A stretch of 64,000 bases of DNA, taken from positions 2,773,501 to 2,837,500 of the forward strand of contig NZ_CP030126.1 in assembly GCF_003568845.1 (NCBI RefSeq), read 5' to 3'. This DNA comes from Indioceanicola profundi. Its GTDB lineage: Bacteria > Pseudomonadota > Alphaproteobacteria > Azospirillales > Azospirillaceae. The notes below the pieces were generated by a model. The model searched no databases, was not told the DNA's origin, and saw nothing but the letters and a program-made list of their open reading frames with translations. Made by a program: the position numbers and the translations under genes. This document shows positions 35,145-43,513 of this stretch, piece by piece (the stretch's first letter is position 1; every line of letters begins with the position of its first letter).

Positions 35145-36080
35145 ATGAGCATCGTCAATTTCTATGCGGGCGGGGCGCTGGACAGGGCCGCCACCCGCCG
35201 CCGGGATCCGGAGTGGCTGCAGGCGCGGCTGGCCGATCCCGCGACCCGCATCGTCCCCTATTGGCGCGGCCGCTATCTGGTCGGCGGCGATGCGGAGGCG
35301 CCGCAGCCGGTCTGGCTGAACTCCGGCGAGGGCTGGTGGCGGGAGCATCTGACCCTGGACCCGGTCTTCCTGGGCCTCGGCCGGGAAGCGGATGGGGCGG
35401 AGGCGGCCTGGTTCGCCATCGACCTGTCCGGGATCGAGGAGCCGGAGGCGCACCGGATCATCGCCGGCCTGGGCAGATTCGTGGAGCTGCGCGCCCTGGC
35501 CATGACCATCCCGGCGGAGGCCGGCCACATCCTGGCCTATGCCCGCGGGCTGATGGGCTGGCATGCCAAGCACCGCTTCTGCGGCGTCTGCGGCAGCCCG
35601 ACGGCGGTGGAGCAGGCCGGACATGTGCGCCGCTGCACCAATCCCGACTGCGCCACCAGCCATTTCCCGCGCAGCGATCCGGCCGTGATCATGCTGGTGC
35701 ATGACGGCGGCGACCGCTGCCTGCTGGGCCGGCAGGCGCAGTTCCTCAAGGGCTTCTATTCCACCCTGGCCGGCTTCGTTGAGCCGGGGGAGAGCCTGGA
35801 GGATGCCGTCCGGCGCGAGGTGATGGAGGAGGCCGGGATCGAGGTCACCGACGTCCGCTACCATTCCAGCCAGCCCTGGCCTTTCCCCTCCTCCCTGATG
35901 CTGGGCTTCACGGCCCGTGCGGTGAGCCTGGACATCCAGGTCGACCATGACGAGCTGGAGGATGCCCGCTGGTTCGACCGGGACTGGATCAAGGCCCACA
36001 AGCCCAGCGACGATTTCCGCCTCTCCCCGCCGCTCAGCATCTCCCGCCGGCTGATCGACGACTGGCTGGCAATGGGGTGA
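35145..36080 (+). CDS. nudC: NAD(H) pyrophosphatase NudC
   Basis: A 311-residue Nudix hydrolase that cleaves NADH and can remove NAD caps from RNA. It has an N-terminal domain, a four-Cys zinc ribbon (CGVCG...CTNPDC, about 146-171), then the Nudix box GFVEPGESLEDAVRREVMEE (about 209-228) followed by AGIEV. The NudC-specific SQPWPFPSSLM motif follows at about 246-256. Start MSIVNFYAGG at 35145. Confidence 0.95.
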   Translation: MSIVNFYAGGALDRAATRRRDPEWLQARLADPATRIVPYWRGRYLVGGDAEAPQPVWLNSGEGWWREHLTLDPVFLGLGREADGAEAAWFAIDLSGIEEPEAHRIIAGLGRFVELRALAMTIPAEAGHILAYARGLMGWHAKHRFCGVCGSPTAVEQAGHVRRCTNPDCATSHFPRSDPAVIMLVHDGGDRCLLGRQAQFLKGFYSTLAGFVEPGESLEDAVRREVMEEAGIEVTDVRYHSSQPWPFPSSLMLGFTARAVSLDIQVDHDELEDARWFDRDWIKAHKPSDDFRLSPPLSISRRLIDDWLAMG

Positions 36081-36111
36081 GGGCGGAGCGAGATCCTGCC
36101 TGATCCAATTT

Positions 36112-36196
36112 CCGTCACCCCGGCGCAAGCCGGGGTCCAGGGCCACCCACACCGCCCTCGGGACTCCTGGGTCCCGGCTTTCGCCAGGATGACGGG
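36112..36196. repeat. Dispersed palindromic repeat, copy 2
   Basis: An 85-bp imperfect palindrome: CCGTCACCCCGGCGCAAGCC... against ...GGCTTTCGCCAGGATGACGGG. Homologous to 23814-23899. It sits between the convergent nudC and kdsB genes. Confidence 0.85.
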
Positions 36197-36229
36197 ATGG
36201 GATACGATGCTTGGAAGCTGAGCGCCCCC

Positions 36230-36976
36230 TCACCGCCCCTTCAGCATCTCCCGCGCCCGCTCCAGATCCTCCGCCGTGTCCACCCCCAGCGGCACGGCGT
36301 CCACCACCGCGGCGCGGATGGTCATGCCGTCGGCCAGCGCCCGGAGCTGCTCCAGCTTCTCGCGCTTCTCCAGCGCCGCCGGCGGCAGGGAGACGAAGCG
36401 CTCCAGCGCCGCCCGGCGGTAGGCGTAGAGGCCGATATGGTGGAAGAGCGGGCCGTCGCCCCAGGGGGCAGTGGTCCGGGTGAAGTAGAGGGCACGGCCC
36501 TCCCGCTCCCCCGGCGCCAGCTCCAGGATCGCCTTCACCACGTTGGGATTGGCCTTCTCCTCCTCCCGCACGATCTCCACCGCCAGGGTGGCGATGTCGG
36601 TGCCGGGGCGGGAGAGCGGGGCGAAGACGGCGCGGATGGTTTCCGGCTCCACCGTCGGCAGGTCGCCCTGCACGTTCACCACCGAATCGTGCCGGCCATC
36701 GGGATCGATGCGGCGCACGGCCTCCCATATCCGGTCGGAGCCGGAGGGATGGTCCGGGTCGGTCAGCACCGCCTGCCCACCGGCCGCGACCACGGCATCG
36801 GCGATGGCCTGCTCCGCCGCGGCGACCACCACGGGACCGATCCCGGCCTCCACGGCGCGCCGCCAGACATGCACGATCATGGGCTGGCCGTCGATGTCGG
36901 CCAGCGGCTTGTCCGGCAGGCGGGTGGAGCCGAGGCGAGCCGGGATGACGATCAGGGGATTGCCGGGAGCGGACAT
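36230..36976 (-). CDS. kdsB: 3-deoxy-manno-octulosonate cytidylyltransferase
   Basis: A 248-residue enzyme that makes CMP-Kdo for the lipopolysaccharide core. N-terminal [18 protein letters not shown] (about 11-28), the site [12 protein letters not shown] (about 98-109), and [18 protein letters not shown] and [14 protein letters not shown] near the end all fit KdsB. Start [11 protein letters not shown] standalone gene, convergent with nudC. Confidence 0.96.
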   Translation of the reverse strand: MSAPGNPLIVIPARLGSTRLPDKPLADIDGQPMIVHVWRRAVEAGIGPVVVAAAEQAIADAVVAAGGQAVLTDPDHPSGSDRIWEAVRRIDPDGRHDSVVNVQGDLPTVEPETIRAVFAPLSRPGTDIATLAVEIVREEEKANPNVVKAILELAPGEREGRALYFTRTTAPWGDGPLFHHIGLYAYRRAALERFVSLPPAALEKREKLEQLRALADGMTIRAAVVDAVPLGVDTAEDLERAREMLKGR

Positions 36977-37215
36977 GGCGGACCGGGTGGCGCAGGTTGC
37001 GGGATGGCGGAGCCGTGCGACATTTGGTCCGCCGGGTCAAGGCCGAAACCGCATGTGCGCGACGGCACCTTACGCTAACTTCGCCCACCGAACCGACGGC
37101 GCTCGCGCTGGCGGATGGCATGGACTGTGCGCCGTCATGGCGCTATTGTGCCGCCGCTTCAGGCAGGCAGCGGACCCGGACGCACGAGGGGTCCCGGCAT
37201 ATAAGGGTTAGTCTT

Positions 37216-37755
37216 ATGGCAGGCAGCACGTTCAACAAGGTTTTCATGGCTATCCTGGCGGCGATCCTGGTCGCCATGCTGGCCGGCTTCATCTCCCGGC
37301 AGATCGTCCATCCGCACATGCTGGCGGAGAACGTCTACCAGGTCGAGATTCCGGAAGGCACGGCCACCGCCGGCGCTGAGGAGGAGCCCGCCGGGCCCGA
37401 GCCGGTCGCCCCGCTGCTGGCCGCGGCCGATCCCGCCGCCGGCGAGAAGCTGAGCCGCGCCTGCGCCGCCTGCCACACCTTCGAGCAGGGCGGCGCCAAC
37501 AAGGTCGGCCCGAACCTGTGGGGCGTCGTCGGCGGCCCGCACGCCCATGCCGAGGGCTTCGCCTACTCCGACGCCATGGCGGCGCTGCACGACAAGCCGT
37601 GGGACTACGAGGCGCTGAACGCCTTCCTGGCCAACCCGAAGGCGGCCATCCCCGGCACCAAGATGAACTATGCCGGCATGAAGAGCGTGCAGGACCGTGC
37701 GAACCTGATCGCCTGGCTGCGCACCATGTCCGCCAACCCACCGCCGCTGCCGTAA
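37216..37755 (+). CDS. Membrane-anchored cytochrome c
   Basis: A 179-residue protein. One N-terminal membrane helix (FMAILAAILVAMLAGF, about 10-25), a Glu/Pro/Ala-rich linker (40-70) and a class I cytochrome c domain with heme motif CAACH at residues 83-87, VGPNLWGVVGG, and the Met ligand in IPGTKMNYAGM. It resembles CycM/cytochrome c552-type carriers between bc1 and oxidases. It stands alone; a strong terminator follows. Confidence 0.9.
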   Translation: MAGSTFNKVFMAILAAILVAMLAGFISRQIVHPHMLAENVYQVEIPEGTATAGAEEEPAGPEPVAPLLAAADPAAGEKLSRACAACHTFEQGGANKVGPNLWGVVGGPHAHAEGFAYSDAMAALHDKPWDYEALNAFLANPKAAIPGTKMNYAGMKSVQDRANLIAWLRTMSANPPPLP

Positions 37756-37791
37756 GCGGCAGACGCCGGACAGGCGCATGCGCTAGGATGA

Positions 37792-37821
37792 GGGGGACGG
37801 TCGCAGGGCCGTCCCCCTTTT
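37792..37821 (+). terminator. Rho-independent terminator after cytochrome c
   Basis: Stem GGGGGACGG/CCGTCCCCC, 9 bp, loop of 8 nt, then TTTT. It lies 37 bp past the cytochrome stop. Confidence 0.85.
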
Positions 37822-37852
37822 CGTTTCAGCCCCCTGCCGCACGGCCCATGCC

Positions 37853-38635
37853 ATGACCGACCAGACCATCGTTCCGCCCGAGTTCGTCACCCTGGCCGGG
37901 CAACTGGCCGATGCCGCCGGCATGGTGGCCCGACGCCACTACCGCACGCCGGTGGCGGTGGACGTGAAGGCCGACGCCAGCCCGGTCACCATCGCCGACC
38001 GGGAGGTGGAGAGCGCCATCCGCGCCCTGCTGGCCGCCGAAAGGCCGGGTGACGGCATCCTGGGGGAGGAGCATGGCAGCCAGGGGCTGGATGCCGAATA
38101 TGTCTGGGTCATCGACCCCATCGACGGCACCAAGAGCTTCATCACCGGCCGCCCGCTCTTCACCACCCTGATCGGGCTGCTGCACCGGGGCGTGCCCGTG
38201 CTGGGCGTGATCGACCAGCCTGTCGTGGGCGACCGCTGGGTGGGTGGGGGCGGCCGCACACTGCTGAATGGCGAGGTGGTGCGCACCCGCCCTTGCCCGG
38301 ACCTCGCCTCCGCCACCTTTGCCGCCACGGCCTCCATCGGGCCGGGGGCTGCGGGGCCGGAGGTCATCGCCCGCCTGACCGGCGGGACCCGTTATGCCGT
38401 CTGGGGCGGCGACGCCTTCATGTACGGCATGCTGGCGGCCGGCTTCGTGGATCTGATGGTGGAGGCCGGGCTGCAGCCCTATGACTGGGCGGCGCTGGTG
38501 CCGGTGATCGAGGGCGCCGGCGGCTGTATCACCGACTGGCAGGGCCGGCCTCTGCGGCTGGGCACGGATGGCAATGTGGTCGCCGCCGGCGACGCGCGGG
38601 TACATGCGGCGGCGCTGGAGCTGGTCGGGGCGTAG
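37853..38635 (+). CDS. hisN: Histidinol-phosphatase (inositol monophosphatase family)
   Basis: A 260-residue lithium-sensitive-type phosphatase. Metal motifs: GEEHG (about 74-78), WVIDPIDGTKSF (about 84-95) and, near the C-terminus, LQPYDWAALVPVIEGAGG. The FITGRPLFTTLIGLL segment and the WGGDAFMYGMLAAG block are those of HisN-type histidinol-phosphatases. The symbol is by similarity; another inositol-phosphatase substrate is possible as no his genes are nearby. Confidence 0.85.
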   Translation: MTDQTIVPPEFVTLAGQLADAAGMVARRHYRTPVAVDVKADASPVTIADREVESAIRALLAAERPGDGILGEEHGSQGLDAEYVWVIDPIDGTKSFITGRPLFTTLIGLLHRGVPVLGVIDQPVVGDRWVGGGGRTLLNGEVVRTRPCPDLASATFAATASIGPGAAGPEVIARLTGGTRYAVWGGDAFMYGMLAAGFVDLMVEAGLQPYDWAALVPVIEGAGGCITDWQGRPLRLGTDGNVVAAGDARVHAAALELVGA

Positions 38636-38641
38636 GCCGGT

Positions 38642-38687
38642 GCGGAAGCGCGTCGGCCACGCCTGCGCGTGACCGACGCGCTTCCGC
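38642..38687. repeat. Imperfect palindrome after hisN
   Basis: GCGGAAGCGCGTCGG-C-CACGC, a 4-nt loop, and the mirrored arm up to 38687, giving about 20 bp of pairing with one mismatch. It begins 6 bp after the hisN stop and has no T-run. The rest up to 38804 holds no gene. Confidence 0.7.
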
Positions 38688-38804
38688 TCGCTCCAACATC
38701 CGCCCAAACGCAAGCCGCGGGCACGATGCCCTCCAAGCCCCCCTTTCGACAGGCTCAAGGTGCTGACCGGCGAAGAGCCGTCCCGCATTCGCCAGCAGCC
38801 CCGC

Positions 38805-39512
38805 TCAGACCCCGCTGCCCATATCGAACCAGACCGCCCGCCCGATGCCGGCCACCGCCCCTGCGGCATCGTAGAGCGCCGTGCCGACATGGCGCTTGCG
38901 CCCGTCCGCCGCGATCTGCCAGCCGGCGAGGGTACAGCGCTCCCCCGGCCGCACTGTGCCGCGCAGTTCCACGGTGAACCGGCCCAGAAGGAAGGTGCCG
39001 GGCCTGTCCCCCATGGCGGCGAAGGCGCCGGGGCAGTCCAGGGCGGCCCACAGGAATTCCGGCCGTACGGTCCCGTCCGGGCCGGCCAGACCTTCATCTG
39101 GACTCCAGGGGGCCGCCACCATGTGCATGCCGGTCGGGCCGGGGAAGATGCGCAGACCGTCGCCAGCCTCCCGCTCAGGCCCACAGACGAAGCAGCCCGG
39201 AAAGGCATGGAACTGCCAGCCGATGAAGCGCTGGGACGCCGCTTCCGCATCGGCAAAGTCGGGCGCCGGCGGCGCTTCGATGCCGGGATTGCCCGGCTTC
39301 GCCTCTGCGACCAGCGCGCCCTCATGCAGCAGGGCGATGCTGCCGTCCGCCCGCCGCTCCACCGCCATGGCCGTATCCAGCGGCGGCGGCTTGCGCAGGG
39401 TAACCTCGGCCCCCTGCCCGTCCAGGAGCCCGGCCAGCATGCCGCAGACATAGCCGCCATTGCCAGAGCCGGGCGGCCCGCGGAAGCGCCGCTCGATCGT
39501 CAGATTCCGCAC
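38805..39512 (-). CDS. Hotdog-fold thioesterase-like protein
   Basis: A 235-residue protein with the PaaI-like double-hotdog layout. The first part has GNGGYVCGMLAGLL (about 18-31). The second has PGCFVCGPEREAGDGLRIFPG (about 104) and LWAALDCPGAFAAMG, with a run of C-terminal strands. It probably hydrolyses an acyl-CoA or a related thioester; substrate unknown. It follows the GST gene by 12 bp and likely shares a transcript. Confidence 0.75.
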   Translation of the reverse strand: MRNLTIERRFRGPPGSGNGGYVCGMLAGLLDGQGAEVTLRKPPPLDTAMAVERRADGSIALLHEGALVAEAKPGNPGIEAPPAPDFADAEAASQRFIGWQFHAFPGCFVCGPEREAGDGLRIFPGPTGMHMVAAPWSPDEGLAGPDGTVRPEFLWAALDCPGAFAAMGDRPGTFLLGRFTVELRGTVRPGERCTLAGWQIAADGRKRHVGTALYDAAGAVAGIGRAVWFDMGSGV

Positions 39513-39524
39513 CGGAGGCGGCCC

Positions 39525-40184
39525 TCAGGCGTTGGCGGCGCGGCGGCGCATGAAATCGTCCAGCGCGCCGGCCATGTCGGCCAGCAGCTTCGCCACCAGC
39601 GGCTCCGTCCGCACCCGTGCCCAGACGGAAGCCACCTTGGGATGGTCCGCGAAGGCGTCGATCCGGCCGAAGGCGGGCAGGAACCGCTCCAGATAGAAAC
39701 AGGCCGGCACCAGAGTGCAGTCGGCCAGGGTCACGCTCTGCCCCGCCGCCCAGGGCCCCACCAGCAGCCGGTCCAGCCCGTCCAGCCCGCGCTTCAGATC
39801 GGCGAGGTTCTTGTCCACAAACTCCTGGTCGCGGGTGGCCGGGTTCATCTGGTTCAGCAGGCCCAGCAGCACCGGCATGATGTAGAAATCCACCGCCCGG
39901 TCGATCATGCGGACCTGCGCCCGCTCCCAAGCACCCAGGGGCAGCATGCGCGGCTCCGGAAAGACCTCTTCCAGATATTCGCAGATCACCTCTGACTCGA
40001 TGACATGGCGGCCCTCATGCTCCAGCACCGGCATCTTGCCATAGGGGTTGATGGTCAGGAATTCCGGGGATTTCAGGCTGCCGCCCACCGGCTCGGCCAG
40101 GGGAACGTCCAGCCCCTTGTGCCGGATCACCAGCAGCACGCGGGCCACATGGGGGGATAGGGCGGCGCCGTAGAGCTTCATCAT
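39525..40184 (-). CDS. Glutathione S-transferase family protein
   Basis: A 219-residue GST. N-terminal thioredoxin-like domain MMKLYGAALSPHVARVLL with a Ser at the position used for glutathione activation, NPYGKMPVLEHEG (cis-Pro loop) and ESEVICEYLEEVF. The C-terminal helical domain includes SVTLADCTLVPACFYL. ATG 40184 has GAGG 7 bp upstream. The substrate is unknown. It is co-directional with the thioesterase that follows. Confidence 0.9.
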   Translation of the reverse strand: MMKLYGAALSPHVARVLLVIRHKGLDVPLAEPVGGSLKSPEFLTINPYGKMPVLEHEGRHVIESEVICEYLEEVFPEPRMLPLGAWERAQVRMIDRAVDFYIMPVLLGLLNQMNPATRDQEFVDKNLADLKRGLDGLDRLLVGPWAAGQSVTLADCTLVPACFYLERFLPAFGRIDAFADHPKVASVWARVRTEPLVAKLLADMAGALDDFMRRRAANA

Positions 40185-40456
40185 CGTCCTCATCACGTCA
40201 TTCCCGCCGCGATCGACCAGATGGCGGGCCATGCCGGGCGGGAACCCTAACATGCAGGCTGCCGGGTTGGGCGCGGAAACTTCACGGCGCGGCCGGGTCG
40301 TCGCAGCCCGGAGACAGTGCCGCGACAATAGGCGGCATTTTATACAAACATGGCCGATCTGCGATTCGGTTGCCTTGATTATGGGATGCCGGCGCCGACC
40401 TGTCCGCAAGTAGGCAGGTTTCCAATCGGAGCCGCGGCATTGGGGAGTGTGGAGAA

Positions 40457-41005
40457 ATGATGATCGGGCCGGCCCGCCCGCTGATGGATCTGGCGGAGGC
40501 GCGGCTGAGCGCGGCCTTCCAGTGGTGGGATGGGTTGCGGCCGCCCGCCGGAGCGCTGCCGCTTGCGGAAAGCCTGGAACTTGCGAATGTGCCGGGCAGC
40601 GTGATGCCCCATCTGGCGGTATGTAGCGGCTTTACCCCGGATGGCCGCCTGCGGGCGGAATTCATCGGCACGGTCGCCGGCATGTTCGGCGGCGGCGATG
40701 CCGCCGGCCGGTTCCTGGATGAATTCTATCCGCCCGCGACTGCCCGCGTCGCCGCCGACATCTTCCACAGGGTGGAGGAGCTGCGCAGCCCGCTGGCGGG
40801 AATCTTCGAACTGGGGCTCGACGGGCAACTACTGATGACCACGCGGCGGCTGTATCTGCCCTTCATCGATGCGGCGGGCGGAATCTGCCGGTTCGCAGCC
40901 GTGCTGACCTACGAGCTGACGGAAGCGGGGCGGGTCCAGCGCCCGCGCATGTTCCAGCAGGCGCTGGACATCATGCGGATGGAGCTGTTTCCGCCCGCCC
41001 CCTGA
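40457..41005 (+). CDS. PAS_5-type domain protein (copy 2)
   Basis: A 182-residue protein with the same build as the one at 30468-31043: FQWWDGLRPP..., LAVCSGFTPDGRLRAEFIGTVAGMFGG, RFLDEFYPPATARV, and the late segment RRLYLPFIDAAGGI. GGAG lies about 5 bp before ATG 40457. No output domain; role unknown. The two copies are 10 kb apart with different neighbours. Confidence 0.72.
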   Translation: MMIGPARPLMDLAEARLSAAFQWWDGLRPPAGALPLAESLELANVPGSVMPHLAVCSGFTPDGRLRAEFIGTVAGMFGGGDAAGRFLDEFYPPATARVAADIFHRVEELRSPLAGIFELGLDGQLLMTTRRLYLPFIDAAGGICRFAAVLTYELTEAGRVQRPRMFQQALDIMRMELFPPAP

Positions 41006-41024
41006 TCCCGTGCCCCCGATCCCG

Positions 41025-42572
41025 TCAGCCCTTGAAGGTGTCCTTGTGCTGCTCCCGCAGCAGGGCCTTCTGGACCTTGCCCATCTGGTTGCGCGGCAGC
41101 TCATCCACGAACCAGACGCGCTTCGGCACCTTGAAGTTGGCGAGTTCGGCCTTTACTGCGGCGATGATGGACTGATCGGTGACATCGTCCCGGCCCGGAC
41201 GCTTCTGCACCACGGCCGCCACCGCCTCGCCGAAATCCGGGTGCGGCAGGCCGATCACGGCGCTCTCCACCACGCCGTCCAGCCCGTCGATCACCGTTTC
41301 GATCTCCTTGGGATAGACGTTGAATCCGCCGGAGATGATCAGGTCCTTGGCCCGGCCCACGATGTGGACATAGCCGCGCCCATCCACCTTGCCGACGTCG
41401 CCGGTGATGAAGAAGCCGTCGGGCCGCATCTCCTCCGCCGTCTTTTCCGGCTTCTTCCAGTAGCCCTTGAACAGGTTGGGGCCGCGGAACTCGATCACCC
41501 CGATCTCGTCCGTGCCCAGCACCTTGCCGTGCTCATCCGTCACCCGCAGTTCCACATCCGGCAGCGGGAAGCCCACCGTGCCGGGGATGCGGTCTCCGTC
41601 ATAGGGGTTGGAGGTGATCATGCCCGCCTCGGTCATGCCGTAGCGCTCCAGGATCGCATGGCCGGTGCGCTCGGAGAATTCGCGGTGCGTGTCGGCCAGC
41701 AAGGGGGCGGAGCCGCTGACGAACAGGCGCATGTGGGAGACGAGGTCGCGGTTGAACTTCGGATGGGCCAGCAGGCGGGTATAGAAGGTGGGCACGCCCA
41801 TCATCACCGTCGCCTTGGGCAGCAGCTCCACCACCCTGTCCGCATCGAACTTGGACAGGAACAGCATCTCCGTCCCGTTCATCAGCGTGGTGTTGGTGGC
41901 CACGAACAGCCCGTGCACATGGAAGATCGGCAAAGCATGCAGCAGCACGTCGCCGGGCTGGAAGCGCCAGTATTCGTGCAGGGTGCTGGCGTTGGAGGAG
42001 AGATTGCCGTGGCTGGTCATCGCCCCCTTTGACCGGCCGGTGGTGCCGGAGGTGTAGAGGATGGCGGCCAGATCGTCGGTATCCCGCGGTACGGTGTCGA
42101 AGCTCTGCGGCAGGTCCCGGGCCATGTCGGCCAGACTGCCGTCCCCATTGATGCCCAGGGTCAGCACATGCGGCACGCCGGCCGCATCGGCCAGCCCCTT
42201 CATCTCCGCTTCCGTCTCCGGCCGGCAGACGAAGACCCGCGGCTCCGCATCCTCCAGGAAATAGCTGATCTCGCCCCGCTGATAGGCGGTGTTCAGCGGC
42301 AGGAACACGGCCCCGCAGCGCACCGCCGCCAGATACAGCATCAGGTTCTCGGGGCTTTTCTCCACCTGCACCGCGACCCGGTCGCCCGGCTGCACGCCCA
42401 GCGAGACCAGCGCATGGGCGAAGCGGGCGGAGACCGTATCCACGTCGCCATAGGTGAAGGAGTCGCCGGCCCGCGGCCCGTCGCAGATGGCGAGGAAGCG
42501 TGCGTTCCGATCCTGCGGAAAGCGGCTCTCGAACAGATGGTACAAATTGCCGGATGCGGGCGCGGTGGCCAT
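41025..42572 (-). CDS. matB: Malonyl-CoA synthetase
   Basis: A 515-residue acyl-adenylating enzyme that ligates malonate (or methylmalonate) to CoA. Motifs: P-loop LYTSGTTGRSKGAM (about 154-167), RLFVSGSAPL, YGMTEAGM (about 293-300), TGDVGKVDGRGYVHIVGR (about 386), and the catalytic Lys in NQMGKVQK near the end. RYGMTEAGMITSNPYDGDRIPG is a MatB hallmark. GGGAGG lies 8-13 bp before ATG 42572. No matA or matC lies beside it. Confidence 0.88.
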   Translation of the reverse strand: MATAPASGNLYHLFESRFPQDRNARFLAICDGPRAGDSFTYGDVDTVSARFAHALVSLGVQPGDRVAVQVEKSPENLMLYLAAVRCGAVFLPLNTAYQRGEISYFLEDAEPRVFVCRPETEAEMKGLADAAGVPHVLTLGINGDGSLADMARDLPQSFDTVPRDTDDLAAILYTSGTTGRSKGAMTSHGNLSSNASTLHEYWRFQPGDVLLHALPIFHVHGLFVATNTTLMNGTEMLFLSKFDADRVVELLPKATVMMGVPTFYTRLLAHPKFNRDLVSHMRLFVSGSAPLLADTHREFSERTGHAILERYGMTEAGMITSNPYDGDRIPGTVGFPLPDVELRVTDEHGKVLGTDEIGVIEFRGPNLFKGYWKKPEKTAEEMRPDGFFITGDVGKVDGRGYVHIVGRAKDLIISGGFNVYPKEIETVIDGLDGVVESAVIGLPHPDFGEAVAAVVQKRPGRDDVTDQSIIAAVKAELANFKVPKRVWFVDELPRNQMGKVQKALLREQHKDTFKG

Positions 42573-42781
42573 GGATACTTCCTCCCGGATCGTTCTTGAT
42601 CTCTCTGCGACCGGACGATAGCCGCCCGCGCGGCACCTGTCGATTGCCGAGGATGTTGCACGGGCCTGCACTCGACGGGCCAGCCATCCTCCGGGCCGTC
42701 GATTTCGTGTTGACCGGGACTTAAGCCTGTCGGAGTAGGGTTCTGTCCGAATGGATACACCCAGCCTGAACGAGCCTTCCC

Positions 42782-43357
42782 ATGCTGCCCGCCCGATCCC
42801 TGATCCTTGCTCTGCCCGCCTGCCTTGCCGCGGAACCGGCGTTGGCTGCCGGTTTTTCGGGCACCGCATTCGGGGGCGGTTTCGCCGTGCCGCTGTTCGT
42901 GCTGCTGCATCTGCTGGGTCTGGTGGCGCTGGGGCTCTGGGCGGCGGAGCAGGGCGGGACGGAAGCCGGACGTATTCCGGTCGCGGGTCTGGCGGCAGCC
43001 GCCATCTTCGCCCTGCTGTATCAGGTCGGCGTCCGCATTCCCTACACCATGCTGGTGCTGGAAGGATCGCTGTTGGTGCTGGGCGGGTTGGTGCTGGTGG
43101 GCACGGCCTTGCCGCTGGTCATCGGAATCGTCGTGGCCGTGATCGTCGGGGCCGCCCAGGGCATCCATCTGGGCGCCACCGGCACCAACGCCTCCGCCCT
43201 GTTCTGGCTGGGTCTGGCGGCGGGCGCATTGCTGGCACTGGCGGCCGGCGTCGGGCTGTCCGCCATGCTGCGCGAATTGGGGTCGCGCATGGCGGCGCGC
43301 GCCACGGGCGGCGCATTGGCGCTGGTGGGCGCCCTGATGCTGTTGAATGTGATCTGA
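42782..43357 (+). CDS. HupE/UreJ-like membrane protein
   Basis: A 191-residue protein with a signal peptide (LILALPACLAAEPALA) and five to six hydrophobic segments. FVLLHLLGLVALGLWAAEQGG resembles the start of HupE/UreJ nickel or cobalt permease-like proteins, and the segment ending VIVGAAQGIHLGATG sits where those have HGxAHG, but the His pattern is not kept. Function uncertain. It precedes a TAXI solute-binding gene by 157 bp. Confidence 0.6.
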   Translation: MLPARSLILALPACLAAEPALAAGFSGTAFGGGFAVPLFVLLHLLGLVALGLWAAEQGGTEAGRIPVAGLAAAAIFALLYQVGVRIPYTMLVLEGSLLVLGGLVLVGTALPLVIGIVVAVIVGAAQGIHLGATGTNASALFWLGLAAGALLALAAGVGLSAMLRELGSRMAARATGGALALVGALMLLNVI

Positions 43358-43513
43358 ACCGCCGTAGCACGCACCCGCAACCGGCTGCGGCAATTAAGCC
43401 ACAGTTCCGGTCCAACTGCGCCACAGTTCGATGTTCCAGTTTGTTCACGGTACCGTTTCAACCGCATTCGGGTTGTCATCCGGATGTATGCGCCGTCGAG
43501 GGAGCCAGGGACC

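Noticed and set aside
34344-37121. One 925-codon minus-strand frame spanning the HEPN, nudC and kdsB region
   Set aside because: Only its last 127 codons form a real protein (HEPN). The rest reads antisense through nudC and a wrong frame of kdsB.
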